This document shows, piece by piece, positions 59,101 through 62,743 of a stretch of 64,000 nt of DNA. The stretch is from Clytia hemisphaerica (taxonomy: Eukaryota > Cnidaria > Hydrozoa > Leptothecata > Clytiidae): NCBI GenBank assembly GCA_902728285.1, contig CACVBU010000498.1:248001-312000 (forward strand), in the 5' to 3' direction. The translations under genes were made by a program, and so were the position numbers. Under the pieces are notes generated by a model, which searched no databases, had not been told where the DNA came from, and saw nothing but the letters and a program-made list of their open reading frames with translations. How positions within the stretch are numbered: the stretch's first letter is position 1; every line of letters starts with the position of its first letter.

Positions 59101-59996
59101 AGTTACTTCCAGCTAATCACAACCACCAAATGAGTAGACCATCATGATAGCACAGCCATAAACATCTATGTGAGCATCATGGTTGTTGTTGTTCTTCTGG
59201 GTGCGGCAGCTGACGGATCTAATGACACCGATTCAGGTGGCCGCCACACCCTTTTTTTGATTTTTTGGTTTCTTATTCACTAATTCTTAATGGAGTGATT
59301 TTTTTTATCTGTGATTTTATCTTCTAGTAAAAATGATAGAATAGCGCTCTGCGTCTCACACGTCATAATTATTTCAACTAGAAATTTGTACGAGTTCCAA
59401 TCCCACAGTTCATTTCGAAATTATTTGAAAACCGTGAAAGTTATTACTACCTTTCTTTTGTAAGTAGTTAACGTGCAACGGCAAATAACGCAAACGAGGA
59501 TGGGATTGCAAGTCGTACAAACGAATAAGTTTCTGTAGATTTGTTAATATTTTTAGATTCAGTACGTTGTGCTTTTTTTAGATAAAGAGTTTCGGATTTA
59601 GATCTCGTGTTAAAGGTTTTGTTTTTAAATAAGAGTGATATCGTCTGCTTACTCATCGATTATAATTTACAAGCTTTTTAACATTGGATTGACACGGATG
59701 TGGAGCAAGATTGGTCAGAGAGAGGAAAAGAAATACAGTTTTTTGCTTATATAAGCATAATATAACAAAAGCAAGACACTGTCCTGATATGAAACATGTG
59801 CCTGAATTGAAACGGGAACACTTAAAAATAAAACCTTTAAGGTATATTAATATTATGAGTATTGAGAATAACAAAGCTGCAGTAAAAATACCATTATCAG
59901 GAAGGTCGAAGGAAGCACTCATTCCATCGGGATCTGACACTGAGCTGACGTCGCTACCAAGGTCCAGTCCCAATTCTGCAAGTTGTTTCTGACGAC
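10400..59996 (-). CDS. Very large coiled-coil protein (39 traced exons, 5' end open)
   Basis: Exons 5' to 3': 59892-59996, 52453-52710, 50330-50479, 49416-50106, 48440-49033, 47869-47990, 47394-47616, 46963-47005, 45501-45606, 44271-44412, 43837-44016, 43041-43191, 42196-42366, 41459-41698, 40623-40787, 40154-40210, 39575-39741, 38832-38931, 38460-38480, 38321-38368, 35378-35503, 33463-33525, 31899-31964, 30720-30869, 25731-25850, 22521-22691, 22154-22204, 21316-21389, 20883-20952, 20439-20516, 20200-20310, 19666-19806, 18928-18984, 17723-17812, 12871-12954, 12552-12625, 11757-11829, 11015-11054, 10400-10593. All junctions are GT-AG and phases agree, giving 1,854 residues and a TGA. Nearly the whole protein is heptad-like, rich in E, K, Q, R and L, with few prolines. 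That suggests a structural or centrosomal/cytoskeletal role. ANKRD26-like is a guess. The start codon and any N-terminal domain lie beyond 59,996. Confidence 0.85.
11055..11756. repeat. Intron with dispersed repeats
   Basis: It contains a fragment of MITE family A near 11,190-11,235 and a dispersed repeat of the CTCTCTAATTCGAA type at 11,410-11,665, itself made of two related halves. Relatives of the second lie near 20,570, 24,000, 34,400, 38,690, 39,900 and 53,610. Confidence 0.5.
11951..12397. mobile_element. TIR element carrying CGCGAAATTAA-type repeats
   Basis: ACCTATCAACCCTTAA-CG on the left is mirrored by CG-TTAAGGGTTGATAGGT on the right. The interior contains hairpin-like GCGAGATTAAATCTCGCG and related GCGAAATTAA words. 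Those words are also found near 14,640-15,000, 37,860 and 43,250-43,400. Confidence 0.55.
13074..13255. mobile_element. MITE family C fragment
   Basis: CAAAGGTTTTGTCTTTAAATAAG starts a family C copy that runs through ACACGGATGTG and CAATATAACAATAGGCAGACA. It stops near 13,255 without its right end, where a GC-richer block begins. Confidence 0.6.
13280..13830. other. GC-richer block of unknown nature
   Basis: Base composition rises sharply relative to the surrounding intron. The minus strand has two overlapping open stretches (13,216-13,623 and 13,571-13,816), but the first runs into the MITE and neither resembles a known protein. It could be part of an LTR element or another repeat. I cannot classify it. 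Confidence 0.3.
13831..15741. repeat. AT-rich intron with GCGAAATTAA and AAAGTTTTCCA repeats
   Basis: GCGAAATTAA-like words recur at 14,640-15,000. The phrase GACAAAAGTTTTCCA and variants recur near 14,430, 15,240, 15,290 and 15,350. No exon of the coiled-coil gene was found between 12,954 and 17,723, though a phase-0 exon could be missed. Confidence 0.4.
15742..16248 (+). mobile_element. tRNA-like element with TIRs and 11-bp flanking repeat
   Basis: Inverted ends contain CTTCTTCGTAAAGACGAAAG. The direct repeat CCAAGTCAAGG flanks both sides (15731-15741 and 16249-16259). Inside, on the plus strand, are a Pol III A-box-like TGGCGCAGTGG (16,022) and B-box GGTTCGAATCC (16,076) with a perfect T-arm GTGGG/CCCAC. 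The acceptor arm is mismatched and there is no clear anticodon arm, so this is a tRNA-derived SINE-like unit and not a working tRNA. Confidence 0.55.
16525..16830 (-). CDS. Possible short ORF in CpG-richer DNA, unknown
   Basis: The minus strand opens at MARIQSSSERENSRV and continues through ENIPAVLYSPCKIVVERRPR and RPYWFLAVKTIKMA to a TGA, about 101 codons. The part at 16,600-16,830 is GC- and CpG-richer than the intron around it and reads like real protein. The last 30 codons look non-coding, so an exon with an unrecognised donor is possible. It sits inside the 12,955-17,722 intron on the same strand as the host gene. No family recognised. Confidence 0.3.
   Translation of the reverse strand: MFDYMARIQSSSERENSRVAFFETDNVIFKDTSPENIPAVLYSPCKIVVERRPRLDDDRPYWFLAVKTIKMAATNGQQILLLGYFSSIFMLQESNWIMFFV
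17296..17553. mobile_element. Mariner-like MITE family B, copy 1
   Basis: TA-CAGTGTGTCCCAGAAAAAGC on the left is mirrored by GGGGACACACTG-TA on the right. The arms continue inward (GTAAAATCCTCA / TGAGGATTTTAC). TA flanks and the CAGTGTGTCCC end suit a Tc1/mariner-mobilised non-autonomous element. Related copies: 33,970-34,236, 38,963-39,185 and a fragment at 45,648. Confidence 0.75.
17723..35503 (-). CDS. Coiled-coil gene exons 21-34
   Basis: Fourteen short exons of 51-171 nt continue the coil, for example LIDRLRNQVERHEEQLKESE in exon 21 and LQGQSEQLKHEQRLRQDLEQ in exon 31. Only the exon 28/29 junction is out of phase 0. Introns here reach 5 kb and hold the nested intronless genes, tRNA-His and the long hairpin. 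Confidence 0.85.
17816..18243. repeat. 84-bp tandem array abutting exon 34 acceptor
   Basis: Units start TACACGTTTTTTTTATAAGA at 17,851, 17,935, 18,020, 18,104 and 18,188. Each unit joins a family A MITE end, an inverted CATATGCAT-ATGTATGATA patch and AGGGGAAGCATAACAACATT. That last part also forms the polypyrimidine/branch region of exon 34 (17,813-17,850), so the array extends into the splice acceptor. Confidence 0.85.
18289..18545. mobile_element. MITE family A, copy 3
   Basis: TACACGCTTTTTTATAAGAAC on the left, TTCTTATAAAAAAAAGCATGTG on the right, with a diverged AAGAAC-rich interior. It follows the 84-bp array directly. Confidence 0.6.
18985..19665. other. Intron with little structure
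   Basis: It holds a purine-rich patch at 19,100-19,135 and a short duplication of AATACCGAGACAGG near 19,590-19,640. No gene seen. Confidence 0.4.
19985..20135. repeat. Short tandem repeat, about 33-36 bp unit
   Basis: Units of the form TAAATGAGACA-TGGTGTAGTTATA repeat four to five times with point changes, in the intron between exons 31 and 32. Confidence 0.7.
20953..22153. other. Introns around exon 28 without recognisable features
   Basis: Apart from exon 28 (21316-21389), both flanking introns show only short unsupported open frames. The stretch 21,480-22,140 is slightly GC-richer than its surroundings but has no clear domain. Confidence 0.4.
22692..25730. other. 3-kb intron with degenerate MITE and an LTR-like block
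   Basis: A diverged family A MITE copy lies at about 23,697-23,905. The CTCTAATTCGAA dispersed repeat is at 24,000-24,120. At 24,690-25,330 a GC-richer block has TATAAAAG near 24,806, AATAAA near 24,875 and CGTACGG words twice (about 24,930 and 25,005). It could be a solo LTR or a SINE, but no clean ends were found. A truncated family C MITE end is at 25,683-25,725. Confidence 0.4.
25985..26175. mobile_element. MITE family A fragment
   Basis: The interior words (CTTCGAATGTTCTTAAC, CCTAAAAGTGTT, ATTTGGGCCATCGGAGCC) end with GTTCTTATAAAAAACGTGC. The left end is degenerate. Confidence 0.6.
26357..26444. mobile_element. Palindromic CCCAGCTGG element, copy 1
   Basis: CCCAGCTGGCACACAACGTT begins a nearly perfect palindrome of AACGTT-containing words ending near AACAACGTTGTG. 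It is related to 35,951-36,043, which has both ends. Confidence 0.6.
26715..27409 (+). mobile_element. LINE 3' fragment (end of reverse transcriptase ORF)
   Basis: The open frame 26,725-27,327 contains FVRPHLEYAQSVWSPRLRKH, then VQRRATRMV and later WNQLPKNVVNAKSIKAFK. This is the thumb and C-terminal region typical of CR1/L2/Rex-like non-LTR retrotransposons. The catalytic core is absent (5' truncation). A short 3' UTR ends in an (ATAA)n tail at 27,384-27,407, as expected for that group. It inserted antisense to the coiled-coil gene, next to the nested gene pair. Confidence 0.85.
27466..28404 (+). CDS. Nested intronless gene A: coiled coil plus unknown C-terminal domain
   Basis: From the ATG at 27,634 this is 256 residues. 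Residues 1-95 are a coiled coil (LQKDNQNLKHQNEILRLEA) and about 105-256 form the domain shared with gene B: LKWGFEQF, YQEWFEDMAL, LYKTGRFFFVK and a final FIIFGFL. Upstream, in the same frame, an ATG at 27,466 opens 44 codons with a threefold NLAH/DLAH/NLAH micro-repeat, closed by an in-frame TAA at 27,598. Either the original N-terminus was cut off by a nonsense change, or translation uses the internal ATG. AATAAA lies at 28,472. It sits in intron 24 of the big gene, opposite strand. I do not recognise the domain. Confidence 0.6.
29089..30117 (+). CDS. Nested intronless gene B: coiled coil plus unknown C-terminal domain
   Basis: A single 342-codon frame. Residues 1-40 are polar. About 40-180 form a long coiled coil (RIVELVNENQALKQERELRG to LKRELALKEQRIAELQ). 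About 188-342 align with gene A: LEWGLRKFF, YQDWCKAIITSMEDKKLYKT, RFFFIKKA, W-DEGKVMLL and the terminal AIIFGLLD. The conserved W, F and G positions suggest a folded domain. No signal peptide or membrane segment. A TTTTTCAG acceptor-like site at 29,033-29,041 could end a 5' UTR intron. The stop is followed at once by an A-run. It is a tandem paralogue of gene A, 0.7 kb apart, same strand, with no stop or frameshift, so it may be functional. Family not recognised. Confidence 0.75.
   Translation: MDRAFFTVQRSTSNSKGGVKRRDDQNNDNGKSEKQVKSDSSYSAFRIVELVNENQALKQERELRGNQNEKIEKKMQKEMADKKMEYQSKLEVLERELTAKDQEVFRLKNDSSWKELMKLRWKAIELQAKSETDLAAKEAECKLLKRELALKEQRIAELQYVDRPQIGESIAHNVARADKVGQATRAEIEPLQIMDQLEWGLRKFFMKDKKDGFEQCDLEEYQDWCKAIITSMEDKKLYKTDRFFFIKKAFDLLARDCVTFVLMKGKGSHIEEGDDEIKVEDLPYKVWWDEGKVMLLHATNIDRCKNFSQIDNWDTLVFWRGKGIGEEFYDEQNQAIIFGLLD
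30325..30535. mobile_element. MITE family A, copy
   Basis: ACGTGTTTTATAAGAGCATCC on the left, TTTTTTCTTATAAAAAAACC on the right, with family interior words (GAAGTTCTTAAC, TTTTTGTCCACTTT, TTTTGGCCATCGAAGCC). Confidence 0.65.
30966..31037 (+). tRNA. tRNA-His (GUG)
   Basis: A complete cloverleaf: acceptor GCCGTGA/TCACGGC pairs over seven bases, anticodon loop TTGTGGC with GTG at 30,999-31,001 on a TTGCG/CGCAA stem, T-arm with GGTTCGAATCC, discriminator A. A T7 terminator lies at 31,045-31,051. It matches animal tRNA-His closely. It lies in an intron of the coiled-coil gene, on the opposite strand. Confidence 0.96.
31050..31898. other. Intron 3' of tRNA-His
   Basis: A G-rich element end (ATTACTCTAAGGTCCCAAAT) is at 31,143. 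An inverted pair, AATACAATAGTGACCGGTT and AACCGGTCATTATTGTATT, faces itself at 31,520-31,590 and is probably a small foldback. No coding exon. Confidence 0.4.
32670..32890. repeat. Dispersed repeat, copy 2
   Basis: It matches 5065-5275 in the same orientation, including GGTCACGTGACATTACAA and GCTTGACCAATCAGAAGCTT. The AT-rich intron to its left (31,965-32,669) has overlapping open frames on both strands with no domain. Confidence 0.6.
33004..33293. mobile_element. G-run foldback element
   Basis: ACTCTCGGGTACCTAATAG on the left mirrors CTATTAGTTACCCGAG on the right. Inside, runs of G alternate with GGTTGGAATAAGCAGG and GGAAAATTTTCGAAAAATTA-type words, also seen in 37,502-37,740. Confidence 0.65.
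33970..34236. mobile_element. Mariner-like MITE family B, copy 2
   Basis: TA-CAGTGTGTCCCAAGAAAAG to CTGGGACACGCTG-TA, with the same inner words (AAAACTCGTTATCTAA, GAATATTTGGCATA duplicated). Confidence 0.75.
34627..35327. mobile_element. Long near-perfect hairpin (foldback element)
   Basis: Two arms, about 34,627-34,962 and 35,006-35,327, are inverted copies around a spacer of roughly 45 bp. The outer ends are AGTCGCGCGGCTGAGGTCGA. ATT flanks both sides (34,624-34,626 and 35,328-35,330). The inner 230 bp or so of each arm is virtually identical, while the outer 90 bp has more mismatches. It lies 50 bp beyond the donor of exon 21 and would be transcribed in the host pre-mRNA. Confidence 0.9.
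35951..36043. mobile_element. Palindromic CCCAGCTGG element, copy 2
   Basis: CCCAGCTGGTACACAACGTT to GAAGTGCCAGGTGGG with ACGTT words inside. It is a 93-bp palindrome immediately upstream of broken gene C. Confidence 0.65.
36219..37378 (+). pseudogene. Nested intronless gene C, broken; unknown family
   Basis: One frame (36,219-36,944) reads VTLIVDTNEFIDATFFEPL, then a D/E-rich region and a coiled-coil-like stretch. Another frame (36,818-37,378) continues with a cysteine/histidine patch (FCQLCESRMPGKNFF then DKYLHRRKIGIC), then about 140 more residues ending DDTDKITSREI. The switch near 36,820-36,840 looks like one frameshift in a single gene. The frame upstream of 36,219 is also open (from 36,015) apart from a TGA at 36,213. 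The start resembles a PIN-like strand with an acidic residue and the C/H patch could bind zinc, but both are weak. AATAAA is at 37,468. It lies antisense in intron 20. Confidence 0.5.
37502..37740. mobile_element. G-run foldback with about 26-bp flanking direct repeats
   Basis: TTACTCTTAGGTTCCAAATA and its inverted copy bound G-runs and GGTTGGAAAATGTTCGAAAA-type words. The sequence AAAGAATGACGATGACCCGT plus AACCAA stands on both sides (about 37,471-37,497 and 37,739-37,765). That is far longer than a usual target duplication. The left copy overlaps the poly(A) signal of gene C. Confidence 0.65.
38321..42366 (-). CDS. Coiled-coil gene exons 13-20
   Basis: This is continuous coiled coil, mostly in phase-0 exons with lengths divisible by three, so many exons could be skipped without a frameshift. 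Exon 19 (38460-38480) is a 21-nt candidate microexon encoding DLLKEQK between a CACCTAG acceptor and an AAAAA|GTAGAA donor. It fits phase and heptad pattern but its donor is weak. Introns hold a mariner-like MITE at 38,963 and AT-rich sequence. Confidence 0.8.
38963..39185. mobile_element. Mariner-like MITE family B, copy 3
   Basis: TA-GAGTGTCTCAAAAATAGC to TCGGGACACACTG-TA, between exons 17 and 18 of the big gene. Confidence 0.7.
40788..41458. repeat. Intron with ATGCTTAT-type MITE relative
   Basis: At about 40,935-41,275 the words TATGCTTAT and ATGCTTATAA recur, and the block begins TTTATAAGAAAG and ends TTATAAAAAGAACATG. It is probably a distant relative of family A. Nothing else. Confidence 0.4.
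43041..47990 (-). CDS. Coiled-coil gene exons 6-12
   Basis: Exon 6 continues the coil. Exon 7 (47394-47616) is a low-complexity linker with TTSTANPAVTPSL. Exons 8-9 include a QHNYTFDPSQQNARFFRG segment, with aromatic residues that may be a short binding motif. Exon 10 starts DDSDIGDTSYHQASSQNRR, and coiled coil then resumes through exons 11-12. The introns hold tRNA-Asn and a nested MITE pair. Confidence 0.85.
43230..43400. repeat. CCGCGAAAATTAGTTCC repeat cluster
   Basis: CCGCGAAAATTAGTTCC occurs three times within 170 bp. It is related to the GCGAAATTAA words elsewhere in the window. The rest of the intron to 43,836 shows no gene. Confidence 0.6.
44413..45500. other. AT-rich intron with MITE A remnant
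   Basis: A degenerate family A fragment lies at about 45,325-45,480 (ATATAAGAACACAAGGCTTC to GTGAAAATAAGAGG), next to exon 9. Nothing else recognised. Confidence 0.4.
45648..45680. mobile_element. MITE family B terminal fragment
   Basis: TACAGTGTGTCCAGAAAAAAC is one family B end without its partner, about 40 bp upstream of the exon 9 acceptor. Confidence 0.55.
45701..46840. mobile_element. MITE family C interrupted by another element
   Basis: TTAA-AGGTTTTGGTTTTACATA starts the MITE at 45,701. Its other end, ACAAAAACT-TTAA, is at 46,840. The two halves are separated by 0.9 kb of unrelated repeat (next entry). The flanks of the inserted piece share an A(C/A)AAGC duplication, as expected for insertion into the MITE. 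Confidence 0.75.
45881..46772. mobile_element. TGGACCTACC-ended element nested in the MITE
   Basis: Perfect 10-bp inverted ends TGGACCTACC and GGTAGGTCCA. Inside, a 150-bp unit (CTTTTCGGCAGTACTAATGT to TCACATT) is repeated almost exactly at 45,992 and 46,468, with a diverged copy between, and an (AACG/AACT)n stretch near 46,700. No long ORF, so it is a non-autonomous element. Confidence 0.7.
47069..47142 (+). tRNA. tRNA-Asn (GUU)
   Basis: Acceptor GCTTCCG/CGGGAGC (one G-U), D-arm GGCGCAATTGGTTAGCGC, anticodon loop CTGTTAA with GTT at 47,103-47,105 on TTCGG/CCGAA, T-loop TTCAAGC, discriminator G. T4 follows at 47,147. It matches animal tRNA-Asn, with a B-box A in place of G (GGTTCAAGCC). It lies antisense, about 60 bp upstream of exon 8 of the big gene. 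Confidence 0.95.
48017..48439. other. Intron, nothing recognised
   Basis: No repeat, RNA gene or exon seen between exons 5 and 6 of the coiled-coil gene. Confidence 0.4.
48440..50106 (-). CDS. Coiled-coil gene exons 4-5: long charged helix
   Basis: These two large exons (49416-50106, 691 nt; 48440-49033, 594 nt) encode about 430 residues. After a short S/P/K-rich lead they form an almost unbroken E/K/R/L helix, with RRREALAKEEAEMKLRLEA near its start and LGKKEQELLMRMQDINSEDR at its end. The pattern resembles trichohyalin-like or single-alpha-helix segments. The intron between them (49,034-49,415) holds nothing recognisable. Open frames on the plus strand over exon 4 are antisense shadows. 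Confidence 0.9.
50330..50479 (-). CDS. Coiled-coil gene exon 3
   Basis: Acceptor TTCATTCCTCTTTAG is followed by codons for EDSSDFSFSEHSNVL, then ESLEEGEDQAEAF. It ends with a CAAAG|GTATG donor. The exon start and its acceptor are copied seven more times in the tandem array just upstream (50,480-51,400). Confidence 0.8.
50480..51400. repeat. 118-bp tandem array copying the exon 3 acceptor
   Basis: Seven full units follow the real exon 3. Each carries on the minus strand TTCCTCTTTAG, then ACGAAGATTCAAGTGACTTT, i.e. acceptor plus the first 20-odd exon codons, ending in TAG. The key word recurs at about 50,595, 50,713, 50,836, 50,953, 51,076, 51,196 and 51,315. Units alternate between a CACTTTCATG and an AATTTCGTG variant, so a dimer step took part in expansion. 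More decayed pieces continue to about 52,040. Confidence 0.85.
52040..52452. other. Intron 2 remainder, AT-rich
   Basis: Beyond the decayed array copies I see no feature before the donor of exon 2. Confidence 0.4.
52453..59996 (-). CDS. Coiled-coil gene exons 1-2: acidic Ser-rich head
   Basis: Exon 1 (59892-59996) encodes LAELGLDLGSDVSSVSDPDG, an acidic serine-rich linker. It enters with two bases completing a codon, so at least one upstream exon exists. Exon 2 (52453-52710) begins with a K/N/Q-rich stretch, then LSDDEETSDFTETESEWE, a casein-kinase-2-like acidic patch, then a proline-containing segment. The head looks disordered and precedes the coiled coil. The intron between them (52,711-59,891) holds two LINEs and several TIR elements. 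Confidence 0.8.
52809..53572. mobile_element. TIR element hosting a second TIR element
   Basis: Inverted arms of about 80 bp contain CTTTGAAGTGAATTTTCTCG and GAACTTTGAAAGCATCAATC. The inner element is annotated separately at 53,180-53,455. Confidence 0.65.
53180..53455. mobile_element. G-rich TIR element nested in the previous one
   Basis: Ends TTGACAAAATGGGCTCTTCC and inverted TTTCTGGAAAAGCCCTTTGAC. The interior repeats TGTCCGGGGGG(T/G)AAATT-like units. It is the same family as 327-632 by end motif. Confidence 0.6.
53893..54107. mobile_element. MITE family C copy
   Basis: TTAA-AGACTTTATTTTTACA to ACAAAATCT-TTAA. The core matches other copies in inverted orientation to the 9,844 copy. Confidence 0.7.
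54635..56700 (-). pseudogene. Reverse transcriptase region of the minus-strand LINE
   Basis: Seen in order: a connecting region (WFSANESELLNLIEKRN), then KNKVPGASGLTAPM, GNYRGIMLLEIVYKVLA, EAQCGFR, VLFLDLVKAFDRVP (finger/palm A), GVKQGDILGPVLF (motif B) and SEYADDTAVLF (catalytic YADD). A C-terminal part ends in GHVSRM-DRLPRKLL-type sequence. Lesions: a one-base frameshift near 56,465, an in-frame TAA at about 55,889-55,891 between CGFR and GRGCMDAV, and a frameshift near 54,840. The catalytic motifs themselves are intact. Confidence 0.9.
56690..58030 (+). mobile_element. Truncated LINE inserted into the minus-strand LINE
   Basis: The frame 56,687-57,466 holds RT motifs: KKNYRPISILPVFSKIYERI, GFRAKHSTQHAL, VLMDLSKAFDCIDH, GVPQGSILGPLLF and catalytic NFADD. 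It stops abruptly after YLEANPGL. A second frame (57,444-57,887) resumes with HKRALRILL and ends in WNQIPENTKLKPSIDSFK. The segment between is missing, so there is an internal deletion as well as 5' truncation. An A-rich tail is at 58,008-58,030. A GCAT-like duplication sits at the junctions, and across the gap the minus-strand LINE frame is preserved. Confidence 0.85.
58030..59028 (-). pseudogene. APE-type endonuclease domain of the minus-strand LINE
   Basis: The ORF opens MPKKAKKFKQLNFITQNARG. It shows the expected order of APE motifs: TQNARG (N), CLQETW (E), LVSAYAPIG, VGCDTNSSLG (D-x-N), a central IDHLLV (metal-binding D) and LLDSDHLSV (SDH). About 330 residues are intact. The frame then enters the inserted LINE tail, so the last residues encoded down to 57,976 are not part of the protein. 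It cuts target DNA to prime reverse transcription. Confidence 0.9.
59610..59840. mobile_element. MITE family C copy
   Basis: TTAA-AGGTTTTGTTTTTAAATA to AATAAAACCT-TTAA. Full length, about 50 bp from the donor of exon 1 of the coiled-coil gene. Confidence 0.75.
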
Positions 59997-60300
59997 CTGA
60001 GAAATGAAAAGAGTGAAAATCATCAAATTATCAGAATGTGTACCGTATTGCTTCGAATATACCGCCCTGGCGTTTATTTGTGGCGTTTATTAATTTTTAT
60101 GGATTTTTAAACAAAATGGACGTTTATTAAATAATCTATAGCCAAGGTCATTTTTATAAAGTGAAGGGGCATCTTGTTTTGCGTTTGTGTTTTCGTTTTA
60201 TGCCAGTCCAAAAATTTCATTTTAAAAATGTAAAAATGGGTCAAAATTAGTTTGAAAACTGAAAAGAATACTATTATTAACATATTAAGTTTTTCTCACA

Positions 60301-60818
60301 TATAACAGTCAAGAAAACCTTGAAATCGATAAAAACCTCGATTTCTGACGAAATATAAATGGTCGCGTCTTCTCTAAGGAATACATGGTTTCTCATTGTC
60401 AGAGAAATGCTCATGACAAATTTTGACTTTGGGTCAATTTTGGTTTAGGAAATATTCCACTTTTTGGTACTGCGCGTGCGTGCGCATGCGCAGGGTAAGA
60501 AAATCGGGCTTTTTGTCGATTCAGCAGAACTTCATTATCAGAAAATTAGCCTATAATCGGTTAGTTAGCCGATGGATAGTAAATTTATTAAAATTTCTGT
60601 TTCCAAAATTGAATGTGATATCAGTTTAAGTGAAAAAGATTCTTTTGGCTTTGGGCAATGAAGTAATGGTGAAAAATAGACGCGACAACTTATATTTCGT
60701 CAGAAATCAAGGTTTTCATCGATTTTCGGCTAAATAGCCTATATAAAATAGTCTAAATAGCCTATGATAGGCTAATCAGCCTATGATAGGCTAATTTGAA
60801 GGTGTTCTTGACTGTATA
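60301..60818. mobile_element. TIR element, about 0.52 kb
   Basis: Ends TATAACAGTCAAGAAAACCT and inverted AAGGTGTTCTTGACTGTATA. The arms also share GATTTCTGACGAAATATAA and GACGCGAC. Near 60,470 the interior holds TGCGCGTGCGTGCGCATGCGCA, a GCGCATGCGC-type palindrome. A short AGCCTATGATAGGCTA repeat lies near the right arm. No convincing ORF. Confidence 0.65.
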
Positions 60819-60929
60819 ACTCTACCTTACAGCTACTTGTTTAAAAAATGACCTTCCTAGAATCTTTAGGCCGGCGGATTGTAATAATAATTATTCTTTG
60901 GAATAATCAGGCCTGAATAAAACCACTAC

Positions 60930-61075
60930 AAGGCTTCATTTGCCATAATGTTAAGAACACCCGATTTCAAAGGAAAATAGACAAAAATATTCAAAAATGG
61001 CGAAAATAAGAACATGTTACCAACATTTTTAAAACGCTAAGACTTCATTCCAAGGCCTCAAAATCTTTGTATCTG
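60930..61075. repeat. MITE family A interior fragment
   Basis: ATGTTAAGAACACCCGATT to AAGGCCTCAAAATCTTTG matches the family core without its ends. Confidence 0.55.
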
Positions 61076-61533
61076 TCTGTAATTTAAGTCACTTATTCCT
61101 CCAATGACGTTTGGAGGCAAGTTACATTTCTTTCAACTTCAGGGGGTACCTTTAACTTTAAGGAGGATTCACATGCCCCTGATCAACCCTTGGGGGTCGA
61201 GATTCTTAATCAAATCACATAAATTTACGCTAAGTGGCACCATAGGGAAAAATATGGATTAACTAGAGAAATGTATTTAGGAACTTTTAACTTTAACATC
61301 TATATATCATACAGGAAACTTGTAAAAGCTTTAAAAGAAGTGCGAACAAATAAATGTGCAATCAACAGGCATTTAAATAATTATTTATCACTCACAGGTC
61401 ATTTTAACCAGCTTTTTGTGGTGTTTGCCAATGAAAAATAAACAAATAATTTCAGGGTGAAAGTTCACCAAATCAAAGATTATAATAATAATGCTATACA
61501 AGTTCGCAGGCCACCGTGCGAGCACATGGGCCT

Positions 61534-62085
61534 CTATAAACCGCTCTTTGTTCGGTTTACAATTTTCTTAAGATAGAGTTTTTTTCTAGGGCTCCCCCTG
61601 ACTTTGTATTTAAAGCTTGCATCCTTTAGTGACGTGTTCATTTCTTGGGCTTTCATACACCACTCTTTGATTGTCTTCCTTTCACTTTTCGTAAGATCTT
61701 CTGTCACACGGAAGGGCAATTTTTCTCCTTTAGTGATTGCTCTTAACACTGTATTTTTGTCTTCTTCGTTTGCAAATCGAACTTTTATTGGTCGATAGCG
61801 TTTTTCATCTTCCTTTTCCTTCGAAAATTTTCCGATTCTTTGAGTTTCTTCAATCTTTATATTCCTTAAGCTTAGTTTCTTAGGTAAGACTTTTTCATTT
61901 AGATATTATTCATCGTAGATTTTGGTTGACTCCTCTGAATCTTCAGTGGATTCGTCAACACCACGAAGAATTAGATTGCACGCCGTGGATTGAATCAGTC
62001 GTTCCTCCTGTTTTTCCCTTCGAAGTACGTTTTCTATGCTTTTCTCGATTTGCCTCGACGCGACTGCTGCGTAGCTTTGTGATCT
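61534..62085 (-). pseudogene. LINE ORF1 remnant (RRM-like)
   Basis: The minus strand reads SYAAVASRQIEKSIENVLRR and then CNLILRGVDESTEDSEEST before an in-frame TAA. After it come RIGKFSKEKEDEKRYRPIKV, then VRFANEEDKNTVL, LTKSERKTIKEW and YKVRGSP-KKLYLKKI to a TAG. This is the order of the RRM-like nucleic-acid-binding ORF1 protein of several LINE clades (RG(I/V)xE, then a RPIKV strand, then TxxER, then YxVRGxP). No ORF2 adjoins. Confidence 0.75.
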
Positions 62086-62516
62086 ATTTTCTCCTTTCTA
62101 TAAGGGTGGGGTAAATGCTAAAGTCTAATAAAAGCTAACTTTCCAAAACCTTAAACAGTACGGCACGATACCCTATTTTGAGGACTCCATATTGTTAAAA
62201 CCGTCCCTGCATATAGGGACGTCGTTATATCTAAGGAGCTCTTTTTTCCTACTGATCGGGAAAAAAAACCCGATCTAGTGAGTAGAAATATAGATATCGG
62301 TCCCTCATGCTGTACCGTAGAAGACCTGGAATGTTATAACAGTTGTAGATATTTCGTTTAATTTCAAAGTAAATTTGCATGAAGCTACTTTGGTAACGGT
62401 TTAGCTTTATCATTACCTTATTATGGGAGGTTATTAGAGGTATAATTTCAGATCCCCTTTTATTCAGACCCCCTCCCCCGTTAATGAGATTTTGAATAAG
62501 TTTCGGAACCTCAGAG

Positions 62517-62743
62517 TACACGTTTTTTAATAAGAACATTAAAAAAACTTTGAAACCTTCGGATGTTCTTATTTTTCTGAGTTTAAGCCTAAAAATATTC
62601 TTAGCATGTTGTTATTTTCGCCATTTTTTGGGCATTTTTGTCCACTTTCCTAAGAAATCGCGAAGTCTTAAAATGTTCTTAACATTTTGGCCATCGAAGC
62701 CTTATATTCTTATAAAGTTTGTACTTATAAAGAAAAACGTGTA
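62517..62743. mobile_element. MITE family A, copy
   Basis: TA-CACGTTTTTTAATAAGAAC to CTTATAAAGAAAAACGTG-TA with the family interior. A G/C-rich patch at 62,400-62,490 just left resembles a G-run foldback remnant. Confidence 0.7.

Larger units (their letters stand above)
54490..59260 (-). mobile_element. LINE with endonuclease and reverse transcriptase, interrupted and decayed
   Basis: On the minus strand, 5' to 3': an endonuclease ORF (57,976-59,028), a break at 56.7-58.0 kb filled by another LINE, then the RT region (54,635-56,636). Outside the ORFs, the 5' part near 59,030-59,250 holds an ACAACAACAACC stretch, and the 3' end near 54,470-54,490 is next to a (GAA)n run. The clade is uncertain. 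APE plus YADD RT places it among APE-type non-LTR elements. Confidence 0.85.
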
